DNA of 64,000 nt from JBBRCE01 sp038205115 (GTDB lineage: Bacteria > Planctomycetota > Planctomycetia > Pirellulales > JBBRCE01): contig JBBRCE010000004.1 of the NCBI GenBank assembly GCA_038205115.1, positions 62,001-126,000 of the forward strand, written 5' to 3'. A program made the translations under genes and the position numbers. Below the pieces are notes generated by a model. It had not been told where the DNA came from. It made no database searches and saw only the letters and a program-made list of their open reading frames with translations. Positions 17,366 to 26,647 of the stretch are shown here, piece by piece (positions within the stretch are counted from its first letter, which is position 1; every line of letters starts with the position of its first letter).

Positions 17366-18094
17366 ATGGCACGCACGCTGGTTACTGTTGCCACTTATAA
17401 CGAGATGGAAAACTTGCCGCGTTTGGCGGACGAAATCTTCCATTACGCCCCGGACGTTGAATTGCTGGTGATTGATGATAACTCGCCTGACGGCACCGGC
17501 GCGTGGTGCGATCGCCGGGCGGCCGCGGAACCGCGAATGCATTGCTTACACCGGCAGGGCAAATTGGGGCTCGGCACCGCCATCGTCGCCGGCATGAAAT
17601 ACGGCATCGAGCACGGGTACGATTACGTCTTGAACATGGACGCCGATTTCAGCCACCATCCGCGCTACCTGCCAAATTTACTAGCCGGAATGAACTTACA
17701 AGGCGAGCAAGAAATTGATGTGATGATTGGCTCACGCTATGTGCCGGGCGGTGGCGTGCAAGGCTGGCCGCTGCGTCGTCACCTAATGAGCCGCGGCGTC
17801 AACCTCTATGCCCGCTGGTTGTTGTGGCTCAAGCCGCACGACATCAGCGGTTCGTATCGATGTTATCGAACATCGCTGCTGAAAAAACTGCAGTTCGACC
17901 GCATTCGCTCGCGCGGTTATTCGTTTCAGGAAGAAATTCTCTGGCACTTGCGTCGCGCCGGCGCGCGGTTTGGCGAAACGCCCATCGTCTTTGCCGACCG
18001 CGAACGCGGGCTCTCGAAAATTAACGGCAAAGAAGCCTGGAACGCGCTGCAAATCATTTTGCGGCTTGGCGTACAGAATATGCTTGGCGCTTAG
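17366..18094 (+). CDS. Family 2 glycosyltransferase, dolichol/polyprenol-phosphate mannose synthase-like
   Basis: A 242-residue soluble GT-A glycosyltransferase. The start is placed at ATG 17366 (MARTLVTVATYNE), where family similarity begins; an in-frame ATG at 17345 would add seven residues. Motifs are TYNEMENLPRL, the nucleotide-binding DDNSPDGTG, the metal-binding DADFSHHP and GSRYVPGGG, and late YSFQEEILWHLRRAG and GLSKING. The length and motifs match bacterial Dpm1-like enzymes that move a sugar from GDP-mannose or UDP-sugar to a polyprenyl phosphate on the inner membrane. There is no C-terminal membrane domain, unlike GtrB-type relatives. Confidence 0.85.
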   Translation: MARTLVTVATYNEMENLPRLADEIFHYAPDVELLVIDDNSPDGTGAWCDRRAAAEPRMHCLHRQGKLGLGTAIVAGMKYGIEHGYDYVLNMDADFSHHPRYLPNLLAGMNLQGEQEIDVMIGSRYVPGGGVQGWPLRRHLMSRGVNLYARWLLWLKPHDISGSYRCYRTSLLKKLQFDRIRSRGYSFQEEILWHLRRAGARFGETPIVFADRERGLSKINGKEAWNALQIILRLGVQNMLGA

Positions 18095-18119
18095 CCATTT
18101 TTTGCGATGGACGCCCGCA

Positions 18120-18148
18120 TTGACAGATTGCCGGAGCAGCAGTATTCT
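18120..18148 (+). promoter_or_regulatory. Sigma-70-type promoter of the signalling block
   Basis: TTGACA (perfect -35) at 18120-18125, a 17-base spacer, and TATTCT (4 of 6) at 18143-18148. It lies about 130 bases before the lone receiver gene and could serve the genes up to 20526. Confidence 0.5.
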
Positions 18149-18280
18149 TCGCGCCCTCGCCTGTCGGCAGTTGCCAGCAGCGAGAATTCCTGTCGGTTTG
18201 GCAAGGATGCCAAAATTGACTGGGGCTGATCGTCTCGTACGCTCAGTGCTTTGTTCACCGCCGCCAAGGAAGGTGCGCCG

Positions 18281-18655
18281 ATGATTTCTCCACGAAGTGT
18301 GCTGATTGTAGATGGCTCCGCCGACAGCCGCGACGTTTTGCGGACTGCGCTGGAACGTCGTGGTCTGGAAATTTTCGAAGCCGCGCGCGCCGACGAAGGC
18401 CTGATTCTCGCGCGGCAACATAAACCCTCGCTGATTGTGTTGGATTTGGACATTGATGCGCGATCAGCCGAAAACCTGCCGCTCGAATTCGAGCAAACGG
18501 CGCGCGGCGAGCAAACGCCGTTGGTACTATTAGGCAACATCCGCCGTCCGTCGGACGACGTCTGTAAGTTCGTCGCCAAACCCTATCATTACGCTCCGCT
18601 GATCCGTAAAATTGAGCAGCTTGTGGCGCAAGCTGGGGCTACGGCCAAAGATTGA
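18281..18655 (+). CDS. Single-domain response regulator receiver protein
   Basis: A 124-residue receiver domain with no output domain. The start is ATG 18281, seven bases after a strong AAGGAAGG; an upstream in-frame ATG at 18251 has no ribosome site. The likely phospho-acceptor is D55 in LIVLDLDI, the acid pocket keeps D11 (VLIVDGSADS) but has glycine in place of the second acid, and the conserved lysine is K100 (KFVAKPYH). The usual switch Ser/Thr after strand 4 is replaced by Gly (LLGN). These changes may weaken phosphorylation. It opens a block of two histidine kinases and an NtrC-type regulator and may act as a phosphate sink or connector between them. Confidence 0.8.
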   Translation: MISPRSVLIVDGSADSRDVLRTALERRGLEIFEAARADEGLILARQHKPSLIVLDLDIDARSAENLPLEFEQTARGEQTPLVLLGNIRRPSDDVCKFVAKPYHYAPLIRKIEQLVAQAGATAKD

Positions 18656-18747
18656 TCGCGCTTCGCCGGAAACCGCGAGCCGATTGACTGGCCGACGGTC
18701 GTCAGCCGGATGCGGGGTTTGCTGCGCCGCGGAATTCTTGGGGGCTG

Positions 18748-20526
18748 GTGCTCGTGGCGTCGTTGTTTGTCATCCAGGGTCGCGATCAAGGCGTGCGGTT
18801 CGAACTCGAACCCGATCGCGCAGTCGTTTCGCTGGGGCGAGAAGCCGGTAACTCGATTCAACTGCATGACACGGAAGTGTCGCGCCGGCATGCGGAAATT
18901 CGCCGCCTGGGCGAAACCTTCACGGTTGTGGACTTAGCCAGTTCCAACGGCACATTCGTCAACAACGAACTCGTAAAAGAACGCGAGTTGGCCAGCGGGG
19001 ATCAAATTCAGATCGGCCGCAGCTACATGCTGTTCACTGGACCTGGAGTCGTCGCCCCGCACGACGCGAGCGACAACATCGACATTGTCGCCCAGCGCGG
19101 CACCGCGGACCGCTCGCGGATCATTCACACGGTGAGCCAAGAGCAAGGCAGCCAGATTTTCTTTTCCGGCCCCGAGGCGGGGCAAAGTCCGTGGCTGGCG
19201 CGCGCACGCAGCAATTTGCAGGTCATGTATCGCACGGCCCTGGCGGTCAGTCACACGCTGGACATCGATCAACTGCTGATCCGCATCATGCAATTGATCT
19301 TCGAATGGGTCGAGGCGGACCGCGGTTGCATCATGCTGGTCGAGCAGGAGAGCCGGCAACTCACGCCCAAAGTACGCCGAAATCGAACCGGCGTCAGCGC
19401 TGAAGAAAAGATCACCATCAGCCAGACGATTCTCGATTACGTGATGGAACATCGCGAAGGCGTGCTGACCAGCGACGCCCGCGAAGACGATCGCTGGAAC
19501 GCCGCGGCCAGCATCGTGCAACTTGGCGTCCGCGAGGCGATTTGCGTGCCGATGCAGGGCCGATATGACATTGTCGGCGTGATTTACATCGACACGTCAA
19601 CGCCTGCGCAGCGAGCCATCGTGCAGCCCTCGCGCAAGTTCACCGAGGAACATCTCAAGCTAATGATTGCCATAGGCCATCAGGCGGCGCTGGCCGTGGA
19701 AGACACCAACTATTACTCGGCCATGGTGCAGTCGGAACGATTGGCGGCCGTCGGTCAAACGATTGCCACGCTTTCGCACCACATCAAAAATATTCTGCAA
19801 GGCATTCGTGGCGGCAGCTATTTGATTGAAATGGGATTGGGCGATCAAGTCAAACTGTTGGCCGCAACCGAAGGCGAACAGCCGGAACCCATCAACGTCC
19901 CCAAGCTCGCCAAGGCCGCCGAAACGATTCGCAAAGGCTGGGACATCGTCGAGAAGAATCAAAACAAGATTTCGGCTTTGGCGATGGACATGCTCACTTA
20001 CAGCAAAGAGCGGGAGCCGGATCTTTGCCCCGCCAGCCTAAACGAAGTGACCGGCGACGTCATCGAACTCATGCGAGCGCGCGCCGGCGAATTGCAAGTC
20101 GAACTGGTTTGGCTGCCAGATCCTTTGCTGCCGCAGCTCACCTTCGACCCTGAAGGACTGCATCGCGCCATCTTGAACATCGTCACCAACGCACTGGATG
20201 CCTGTCGCGAAGCCGAACAAGGCAGCGTGCAGGTTGAGTCGAAATACTGCCCCGACGACGCGCTGGTGCGACTGACCGTGACGGACAACGGCCCCGGCAT
20301 CGAGGCGGCCGATCGCGATCGGATTTTTAACGTCTTCGTCTCAAGCAAAGGCAGTCGCGGTACGGGGCTCGGTTTGCCCGTCAGCCAGAAGATCGTCAAG
20401 GAACATGGTGGACGTATCCACCTAGAAAGCCAAGTTGGTGTGGGCAGCCGTTTTGTGATTGAACTGCCGGCTGTCGTGCCCGAGGCGGTCAAGCACACGG
20501 GCGTTATGCCGCGAATGCCCACTTAG
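18748..20526 (+). CDS. FHA-GAF sensor histidine kinase (soluble)
   Basis: A 592-residue cytoplasmic kinase starting at GTG 18748, with a G-run just upstream. An FHA domain (about 5-98) has LGRE, SRRHAEI and SSNGTFVN, the phosphothreonine-binding set. A GAF domain spans about 145-320. The dimerisation/phosphotransfer segment is IATLSHHIKNILQGI with H344 as likely phospho-acceptor; the residue after it is His instead of the usual Glu. The ATPase domain has the N box LNIVTNALDA and the G boxes DNGPGIEAADRDRIF and GTGLGLPVSQKIVKEHGG. No membrane segment is present. An FHA domain on a histidine kinase links two-component signalling to Ser/Thr phosphorylation, common in planctomycetes. It follows the lone receiver by 92 bases. 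Confidence 0.9.
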   Translation: MLVASLFVIQGRDQGVRFELEPDRAVVSLGREAGNSIQLHDTEVSRRHAEIRRLGETFTVVDLASSNGTFVNNELVKERELASGDQIQIGRSYMLFTGPGVVAPHDASDNIDIVAQRGTADRSRIIHTVSQEQGSQIFFSGPEAGQSPWLARARSNLQVMYRTALAVSHTLDIDQLLIRIMQLIFEWVEADRGCIMLVEQESRQLTPKVRRNRTGVSAEEKITISQTILDYVMEHREGVLTSDAREDDRWNAAASIVQLGVREAICVPMQGRYDIVGVIYIDTSTPAQRAIVQPSRKFTEEHLKLMIAIGHQAALAVEDTNYYSAMVQSERLAAVGQTIATLSHHIKNILQGIRGGSYLIEMGLGDQVKLLAATEGEQPEPINVPKLAKAAETIRKGWDIVEKNQNKISALAMDMLTYSKEREPDLCPASLNEVTGDVIELMRARAGELQVELVWLPDPLLPQLTFDPEGLHRAILNIVTNALDACREAEQGSVQVESKYCPDDALVRLTVTDNGPGIEAADRDRIFNVFVSSKGSRGTGLGLPVSQKIVKEHGGRIHLESQVGVGSRFVIELPAVVPEAVKHTGVMPRMPT

Positions 20527-20540
20527 TTCGCAGGGGCATC

Positions 20541-20567
20541 GCGCTGCAGATGGCGAAGTCGCAGCGC
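20541..20567 (+). terminator. Possible weak hairpin after the FHA kinase gene
   Basis: GCGCTGC at 20541-20547 pairs with GCAGCGC at 20561-20567 around a 13-base loop, followed only by TTT. It starts 14 bases after the kinase stop. It may attenuate rather than end transcription into the next kinase gene. Confidence 0.3.
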
Positions 20568-20763
20568 TTTGCAGTGCAGTAGGTTAAATCCATTGCGGCT
20601 GATGAGCCTCTTGTATTTTTTACAAACTCGTCTTGCCGCGAACGGGCATTTGCGAGTAAACTCATCGCCACACACATGGACCGATTTGCCTCGCAAGGAT
20701 TGTGCGGCAGATTGGTAACGAATCTGTTTATTGCCCGTTTTGCTGCGACATGGAGGTCGCCCG

Positions 20764-22392
20764 GTGTTCTCCCGTTGGCCAATTCGAAATAAGCTCTTGA
20801 TCGGCCTCGGGCTGCTCTTGGTGCTGATGGCCACGCTCTCCGGCAGCGGCTTTCTGGGTATGTATTCGTACCGCGGCCTGGTACGCACGCTCAGTGGTCG
20901 CGCCGCCGAATTGCCGCTCGCCAGCGAATTGGCCCAATTGGTCGGCAATCTCCGTGTGAGCCTGGGAGAATCTAAGCGTCTCCGCGATGTCGGCGGCGGA
21001 CAGCCACCGCTGACAGATGCCAAGGCACTCGGCGAACAATTCCACAATCAGTTAAGTCAGGTCCGCGATCGGTTGGATGGTTACGTCGAGCTGATTAACG
21101 GTAACGACCGCGAAGATAATCAGATTGGCGACCACCATCACGAACAGCTCACCGCGGCAAAAATCGAAGATGCGTTGGCGCGCATCGAGACGCTGCAGCA
21201 CGGCAACGACTGGGTTTTGGACCGCGCCTTGGCCGAAGATATCAATGTTCAGCTCGAAACGCTGCAAGACTTGGCGACCGAGCTTCCGAGTCATTTGCAC
21301 GAACGGATTCGTAACCTGGCGCATGAATGCCGGGCAGAGTATCGCGGCTTAATCATTCTCACTTGGGTGATCACGCTCGGCGGCTTAGCATTGCTGACGC
21401 TGCTGGTGCATTTGTTCTACCGCTGGATCTTCCGGCCGCTGCGCGTGCTGGTCAAAGGTTCGCGACGAATTGCCGCCGGCGAATTCAACCACCGCATCGT
21501 GCTGGATACGCGCGACGAAATGTCCGAACTGGCCGACGCCTTGAATGCCATGACGGCGCGATTCAACGCCATCCGCGCCGACTTGGATCATCAGGTTCAG
21601 GAACGAACCAAACAGGTCGTTCGCAGCGAACAATTGGCCGGCGTTGGGTTTCTCGCGGCCGGCGTGGCTCACGAAATCAACAATCCGCTGGCATCGATTG
21701 CCATGTGCGCCGAGTCGCTCGAAGGTCGCCTGAGCGACTTACTGTGCGCGACTGCCGCCGACGAAGATCAGGCCGCCGACTCAAAAGTGGTCAGCCATTA
21801 TCTGCGGATGATTCAGGACGAAGCGTTCCGTTGTAAGGAAATCACCGAAAAGCTGCTCGACTTTTCGCGGATGGGCGAAGTCAAACGTCAGCATGTCGAT
21901 CTGCGCGAACTGGTGCAAGGCGTGATCGACATGGTTGGCCATCTCGGCAAATACAGCCAGAAAAAACTCGACTTCCACGCCGATCAGCCGGTGATCGTAG
22001 CGGTTAACCCGCAAGAAATCAAACAAGTCGTGCTTAATCTGATCACCAACGGCCTCGACAGTGTCGAAGCCGATGGCACGCTTAGTGTTGAAATTGTGCC
22101 GGGTTTGGACGCCGTGGAATTGTACTTCACCGACGATGGCTGCGGCATGAACGAAGAAGTCCTCAAGCACTTGTTCGAGCCATTCTTCACCCGCAAGCGC
22201 GGCGGCCAAGGCACCGGTTTGGGGCTGTCGATCGTTTACCGAATTGTTGCCGATCACGAAGGGCAAATCGACGCGCGAAGCGCAGGGCCGGGCCAAGGTT
22301 CGCAGTTTCGTGTGAGCCTGCCACTGCGACCAGCGCCTGTCAGTTCACAGGATAAGCCTAAGGAGACGAGCCATCGCTACCAAGCCGCGTAA
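20764..22392 (+). CDS. Membrane sensor histidine kinase with HAMP domain (NtrB/AtoS-like)
   Basis: A 542-residue kinase starting at GTG 20764, six bases after a consensus GGAGGT; an upstream TTG at 20731 lacks such a site. TM1 lies at about residues 8-30 (KLLIGLGLLLVLMATLSGSG), a periplasmic sensor region of about 165 residues follows, and TM2 is at about 198-222 (IILTWVITLGGLALLTLLVH). A HAMP domain follows (FRPLRVLVKGSRRIAAGEFN). The phosphotransfer motif is GVAHEINNPLASIAM and the ATPase domain has VVLNLITNGLDS, DDGCGMNEEVLKHLFEPFF and GTGLGLSIVYRI. HEINNPL is typical of kinases that partner NtrC-type regulators, and the next gene, overlapping by 20 bases, is one. Confidence 0.92.
   Translation: MFSRWPIRNKLLIGLGLLLVLMATLSGSGFLGMYSYRGLVRTLSGRAAELPLASELAQLVGNLRVSLGESKRLRDVGGGQPPLTDAKALGEQFHNQLSQVRDRLDGYVELINGNDREDNQIGDHHHEQLTAAKIEDALARIETLQHGNDWVLDRALAEDINVQLETLQDLATELPSHLHERIRNLAHECRAEYRGLIILTWVITLGGLALLTLLVHLFYRWIFRPLRVLVKGSRRIAAGEFNHRIVLDTRDEMSELADALNAMTARFNAIRADLDHQVQERTKQVVRSEQLAGVGFLAAGVAHEINNPLASIAMCAESLEGRLSDLLCATAADEDQAADSKVVSHYLRMIQDEAFRCKEITEKLLDFSRMGEVKRQHVDLRELVQGVIDMVGHLGKYSQKKLDFHADQPVIVAVNPQEIKQVVLNLITNGLDSVEADGTLSVEIVPGLDAVELYFTDDGCGMNEEVLKHLFEPFFTRKRGGQGTGLGLSIVYRIVADHEGQIDARSAGPGQGSQFRVSLPLRPAPVSSQDKPKETSHRYQAA
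22360..22375 (+). promoter_or_regulatory. Shine-Dalgarno and probable AUC start of the NtrC-type regulator
   Basis: AAGGAG at 22360-22365 lies seven bases before ATC at 22373, in frame with the receiver domain. No ATG, GTG or TTG exists in this frame between the upstream stop codon and the conserved acid pair, and the first ATG (22442) would delete that pair. Confidence 0.55.
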
Positions 22393-23767
22393 AAAACTGA
22401 AGCTGTTATTTGCCGACGACGAACGCTCGCTGCAAGAGTTAATGAGCATCGAGTTGCCGCGGATGGGCTACGAAGTGACCGTCTGCCCCGACGGTGCCAC
22501 GGCCGTTGCCGCGTTGCAGCGCAACACCTACGATTGCATCTTGGTCGATCTCGACATGCCCGGCCTGGGCGGCATCGAAGTCATCGCCAAGTGCAAAGAA
22601 CTTTCGCCCGACACTGATGCCGTGGTGCTGACCGGTAAGTCGTCGGTCGAGACGGCCATCGCGGCGCTGCGCCATGGCGCGTTCGATTATTTGACCAAGC
22701 CTTGCAAACTGGCGTCGCTCGAGGCCTTGCTGACGCGAGTCCAGCAAAAGCGCGAACTCACCAACAAATACCGCGCTCTCAAACGGCGATTGGAACGCGT
22801 TGAAGGCGCCCCGCGACTCATCGGCGAATCGAGCGGCATGAACCGCGTACGCCAATTGATTTCCAAGGTGGCGCCCACCAATTCGTCCGTGCTGATCTTG
22901 GGCGAAACCGGCACCGGCAAAGAGCTTGTGGCCCGCGGTCTGCACGACCAAAGTCTCCGCGCCCAAATGCCGTTTGTGGCCATCAATTGCGGGGCTCTGC
23001 CGGAAAGCTTGATCGAAAGCGAACTGTTCGGCCATCGCAAAGGCGCCTTCACCGGCGCGGATGAACACCGTGTTGGCTTGTTCGAAGTGGCCGACGGCGG
23101 CACGATGTTTCTCGATGAAATCGGCGAGTTGCCCAAGCCGATGCAGGCCAAACTGCTGCGTGTTTTGGAAAGCGGTGAAATTCGCCGCGTCGGCGACAAC
23201 GACTCGCTGACCGTCGATGTGCGGCTGGTTTGCGCGACGCATCGCCGGTTGGATCAGATGGTCGAGGAAGGCGATTTTCGCGAAGACTTGATGTTTCGGA
23301 TCAACACCTTCGAAATTCAATTGCCCAGCTTGCGGCAGCGAATCGACGACATCGCCGAGTTGGCCGGGCATCTACTCGCCCGTTGTCGTCCACAAAAAAG
23401 CGCCGATCAAGAGCCGTTTACACCGGCTGCCATCGAACTGCTGAAATCGCATTGCTGGCCTGGCAACGTTCGAGAGTTGGCCAACGTGATCGAGCATGCT
23501 TCGATTCTCTGCGACGAAGGTCCCATCAATGTCGAGCACCTGCCAGAGCGCTTCGAAAATCGTCGCCTCCGTACGGCGCCCGCCACGACCAGCTCGCCAG
23601 TTGGCGGGGGGCGATTGACATTGCGAGAGATCGAATTGCAAGTCATTCAAGACATACTCCAGCGCCACGGCGGCAACAAACCGCGGGCAGCCGAAGAGCT
23701 AGGTATCAGCCTCAAGACGCTCTACAACAAGATCAACCAAGTGGGCGGACTCGAACGCTCGGCGTAG
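22373..23767 (+). CDS. NtrC-family sigma-54-dependent response regulator with probable AUC start
   Basis: From ATC 22373 the product is 464 residues. The receiver domain (about 8-125) has the acid pair D15/D16 (LLFADDE), phospho-acceptor D59 (ILVDLDMPG) and K109 (YLTKPCK). The AAA+ domain (about 145-315) has Walker A GETGTGKE, the sigma-54 contact loop GAFTGA, and Walker B DGGTMFLDEIGELP. A Fis-type helix-turn-helix closes the protein (HGGNKPRAAEELGISLKTLY). Starting at the first ATG (22442) would remove the first receiver strand and both acids, so the earlier start is preferred. The gene overlaps the membrane kinase gene by 20 bases, its likely partner. Once phosphorylated it should activate sigma-54 promoters; candidates in this window lie at 12478 and 29501. 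Confidence 0.9.
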   Translation: MATKPRKKLKLLFADDERSLQELMSIELPRMGYEVTVCPDGATAVAALQRNTYDCILVDLDMPGLGGIEVIAKCKELSPDTDAVVLTGKSSVETAIAALRHGAFDYLTKPCKLASLEALLTRVQQKRELTNKYRALKRRLERVEGAPRLIGESSGMNRVRQLISKVAPTNSSVLILGETGTGKELVARGLHDQSLRAQMPFVAINCGALPESLIESELFGHRKGAFTGADEHRVGLFEVADGGTMFLDEIGELPKPMQAKLLRVLESGEIRRVGDNDSLTVDVRLVCATHRRLDQMVEEGDFREDLMFRINTFEIQLPSLRQRIDDIAELAGHLLARCRPQKSADQEPFTPAAIELLKSHCWPGNVRELANVIEHASILCDEGPINVEHLPERFENRRLRTAPATTSSPVGGGRLTLREIELQVIQDILQRHGGNKPRAAEELGISLKTLYNKINQVGGLERSA

Positions 23768-23776
23768 CGTCGACCG

Positions 23777-25384
23777 CTAAGACTGCGGATAATCCGAGCC
23801 CGACTTGGCCGCCAAGGTGACCAAGTACGTGCCGACAACCATCAGCGCAAGTGCTAGAAAATAGGGCAGCGCTGGCCAGGCCGGCGAAAACTTCAACAGC
23901 GCTGGTCCAGTGGCGGGGCCGGCAATTCGCGCCAGCGACGACGCACTTTGGCTCAGTCCGGCCACACTGCCTTGCTTGGCCGGATTGCTACGTCGCGAGA
24001 GCAGCGATTGCAGCGACGGGTTCACAAAGGCAAAGCCCACAACCTCAACGGTCATGCCTGCGATGAACAATTCGAAACTGCCGATGGTGGTCGCCCAGGC
24101 GAGTAGCAGAAAACCCAATGAAGCAGCCGCGCCGCCAATCAAGGCCATTGCACCTTCGGACAATCGTCCAGCAAGTCGACGGACTAAAAAACCTTGCGCC
24201 AACGTGAGCACCACGCCGAGGTAGCCGAAGATCACAAACACCACCACCAGCACCAACAGTTTGCCGCGGTATCCCCAACCGTAAACTTTGGCGATGATCC
24301 TGTCCAACAGCGGCGACTGCACGCCTGGCTGGCTGGCGGCCAATTCGGCGCGGCGGCCAACTTTGGGCGGTTGCGCGCCTTCGGCCTTGGCCTGCGTTGT
24401 CGTTCGCACCTCAACCATGTGCTCAATCTGCAGTCCGAGTGTCGACTCGAAACAACCAAACGAATAGATCGAAATAAACGTCGTGGCCAGTAGCAGCCCA
24501 ACCGATGGCGTCGCCAGCGCCTCGCGCAGCGCGTTACGATCCAGCAATTTTCGCTCGGCATGCTCAGCGCCCGGACGCCAAGATTCCTTCAGTTTGAAAA
24601 TCGCAATCAGCAGCGCGATTCCCGACATGGCAGATGCCAAAAAACCTGGCATCGGACTGAACGACGTGTCGGTATCCAGTGGCGCGCGCGGCAAGCTTTC
24701 GTTACTCGACGCCGGTGATTGCACAACATCCGTCATCGACGTGTTAACACCGGGTGGCAAATCGCTCGGCTTCTGCGGATCGGTTTCAGCCACGCTTCTT
24801 GCCGAATTATTCGCCGACGGCAACGCACTGGCCTGCGGCGCCGGTTGCGCGCGGAGCGCGACAATACCCATCAGCGGTCCTAACAGGAATCCGCCGGCAA
24901 ACGCAGCGCCAATCAGCGCCATGCCTTTGGCACGCGTTTGCTTGGTCGTAACATCGGCAATGTACGCCTGCGCGGTCGAGATCGTGGCTCCGGAAATGCC
25001 AGCGCCGATGCGTGCCAAAAACAGGCCGATCAAGCTGCGATACATGGTCGCAACGCCGAACATCGCGTAAAAGACGGTCGAGCCAACCAGCCCCATGATT
25101 AAGATCGGCCGGCGACCCACGCGATCCGACAACCGTCCCCAGATGGGCATGAACAAAAACTGCATCGCCGAAAAACTGGCCATCAACAAGCCGGTGATGG
25201 CGCCAATTTGCACGTCGGTCAAATGATACTGTGCGGCAAATTCTTCGCTGTAAATTGGGAGCAGCGGCAACACAATGCCGAAGCCCAACAGGTCGATGAA
25301 CACCGTCAGAAAGACGACCAACAGTGAGGCTTTACCGCCGGTCGCCGAGGAATTCGCGGCTGGCACTTCGGAAGAACTTGTCAT
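23777..25384 (-). CDS. Major facilitator superfamily drug/metabolite exporter (TetA/MdtG-like)
   Basis: A 535-residue membrane protein. The first half is clearly of the drug:proton antiporter type: LLGFGIVLPLLPIYSEEF in TM1 and the loop GRLSDRVGRRPILIMG, the family's motif A. An inserted hydrophilic stretch of about 60 residues, rich in Ala, Pro and Ser, follows TM6 (about residues 180-245), and a second polar insert (about 325-365) precedes a hydrophobic segment KLLVLVVVFVIFGYLGVVL in the second half. Both make it longer than the usual 400 residues. The gene is convergent with the NtrC-type regulator (nine bases between stops). The substrate is unknown. Confidence 0.82.
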   Translation of the reverse strand: MTSSSEVPAANSSATGGKASLLVVFLTVFIDLLGFGIVLPLLPIYSEEFAAQYHLTDVQIGAITGLLMASFSAMQFLFMPIWGRLSDRVGRRPILIMGLVGSTVFYAMFGVATMYRSLIGLFLARIGAGISGATISTAQAYIADVTTKQTRAKGMALIGAAFAGGFLLGPLMGIVALRAQPAPQASALPSANNSARSVAETDPQKPSDLPPGVNTSMTDVVQSPASSNESLPRAPLDTDTSFSPMPGFLASAMSGIALLIAIFKLKESWRPGAEHAERKLLDRNALREALATPSVGLLLATTFISIYSFGCFESTLGLQIEHMVEVRTTTQAKAEGAQPPKVGRRAELAASQPGVQSPLLDRIIAKVYGWGYRGKLLVLVVVFVIFGYLGVVLTLAQGFLVRRLAGRLSEGAMALIGGAAASLGFLLLAWATTIGSFELFIAGMTVEVVGFAFVNPSLQSLLSRRSNPAKQGSVAGLSQSASSLARIAGPATGPALLKFSPAWPALPYFLALALMVVGTYLVTLAAKSGSDYPQS

Positions 25385-25567
25385 GAACGCTCGTCAACTC
25401 GGGAGGCAGAACGTATTTCAAAGGTCGCATCATTTTTTACGCGGCGCCCGTTCGGGGCAGGCGTGCATCAAATGGCAAGCCTGCTATTCTAACCTCGGCT
25501 GCCTGATTTTCGCAGGTCTAATCGCGCGTCCGGAATCAGGCGGTAACGAGCGGTTTGCAACCCGCGC

Positions 25568-26647
25568 TTATCGAGGTTTTACCGCTTCGCGAAGTTCGGG
25601 CAGAATTCGATGCACGAACGTCGGCGTGAAAATCAATCGGCCATCGTGATTCAAATGGATATCGTCGGCGTAGTCCGCTGGCGTCAGCCCAGATTCCGTG
25701 CGGCCGTCGATTAAAACGCCTTGATGATCGTGGATGACCTCCGACAACTCGGCCGGAATATCGTAGGCCTGACGATGTGGCATGAAATAGCAAACAACGT
25801 GCGTCTGATGCTGTTGCGCGAGTTCTAGCAAAGCGATCAATCGCGAATAGTTTTTTTCGCGCGGATCCGCTTCTCCGGCGGTTGTTTCCGTCGCCGCGTC
25901 GGTGGCTTGGCTCGATTGCTGCTGGGCAAACGTTCGCATCTCTTTGGCCCATACCACACCGCGACGAAAGCTTCCGCCGGCATTGTTTGCCTCGCGCAGC
26001 GGTCGAATGGCCTCAGCCTGCGAGAACGCGCGCTCGAGCATGGCGTCGCCAATGTTATGGGCGATGCTGAAACACTGCGAGTAGCGGGCAATCACAAATT
26101 CCACGCGGTCGCCAAATTCCGGCACGTCGACCGCCGGAATCAGCGGCCGCGTATTCCAAGGGAAGAACCTCGCCAATAGCCGAACCTTCACGCGCCCTGC
26201 ATCACGGGCAAAACGCGAGTCAAGGCAGATTACCATCAATTCCGGCATGCGATTCTGCTGCGCGAATCGCTGCTCCACCATCCAATACCATTCCCGGGCG
26301 CGCATCTCATGAAACACCAGCGCCTGCAGTGGTACTTCGCAACCAGCCTGCGCGGAGAGTTGATCACGCAGCGGATCGAGCGAATTACCGGGAGTGTCGT
26401 CGCCCAAGCCTTCGACGGCCACGGAATTGCCGACCAACAGCATTCGCGGTCGATCGCTGGACCGGTACCACCGCGCGGAATTCGTAGGCAACTGTGCCAG
26501 CTTGGAGAGGTTCGACGAGACTTTAAAACCATATCGCATCACGGCCGCGCGCACCGCCAGTTCGCTGGCTGCCAGGCCTGCCAGCACCACCGCAATCACG
26601 AGCAGTTCGTGTTTAAAACTGAAAGTAGATGAATTCATTTGCAACAT
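25568..26647 (-). CDS. SGNH-type membrane-anchored acyltransferase partner protein
   Basis: A protein of 359 residues from ATG 26647, or 356 from ATG 26638; the family similarity does not separate them. One N-terminal membrane helix (LLVIAVVLAGLAASELAV) anchors a soluble domain. Late in the protein DDIHLNHDGR has the Asp-x-x-His pair of SGNH hydrolases, and the early segment MLLVGNSVAVEG has the block I serine. Such proteins work with MBOAT acyltransferases of the AlgI/DltB/PatA type and complete O-acyl transfer to exported glycans. The MBOAT gene lies directly upstream and overlaps this start by about 35 bases, so the two are translationally coupled. The acceptor glycan is not evident from neighbours. 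Confidence 0.75.
   Translation of the reverse strand: MLQMNSSTFSFKHELLVIAVVLAGLAASELAVRAAVMRYGFKVSSNLSKLAQLPTNSARWYRSSDRPRMLLVGNSVAVEGLGDDTPGNSLDPLRDQLSAQAGCEVPLQALVFHEMRAREWYWMVEQRFAQQNRMPELMVICLDSRFARDAGRVKVRLLARFFPWNTRPLIPAVDVPEFGDRVEFVIARYSQCFSIAHNIGDAMLERAFSQAEAIRPLREANNAGGSFRRGVVWAKEMRTFAQQQSSQATDAATETTAGEADPREKNYSRLIALLELAQQHQTHVVCYFMPHRQAYDIPAELSEVIHDHQGVLIDGRTESGLTPADYADDIHLNHDGRLIFTPTFVHRILPELREAVKPR

Noticed and set aside
22439..23371. A 310-residue minus-strand frame opposite the NtrC-type regulator
   Set aside because: It is antisense to a clearly conserved sigma-54 activator and has no recognisable domain.
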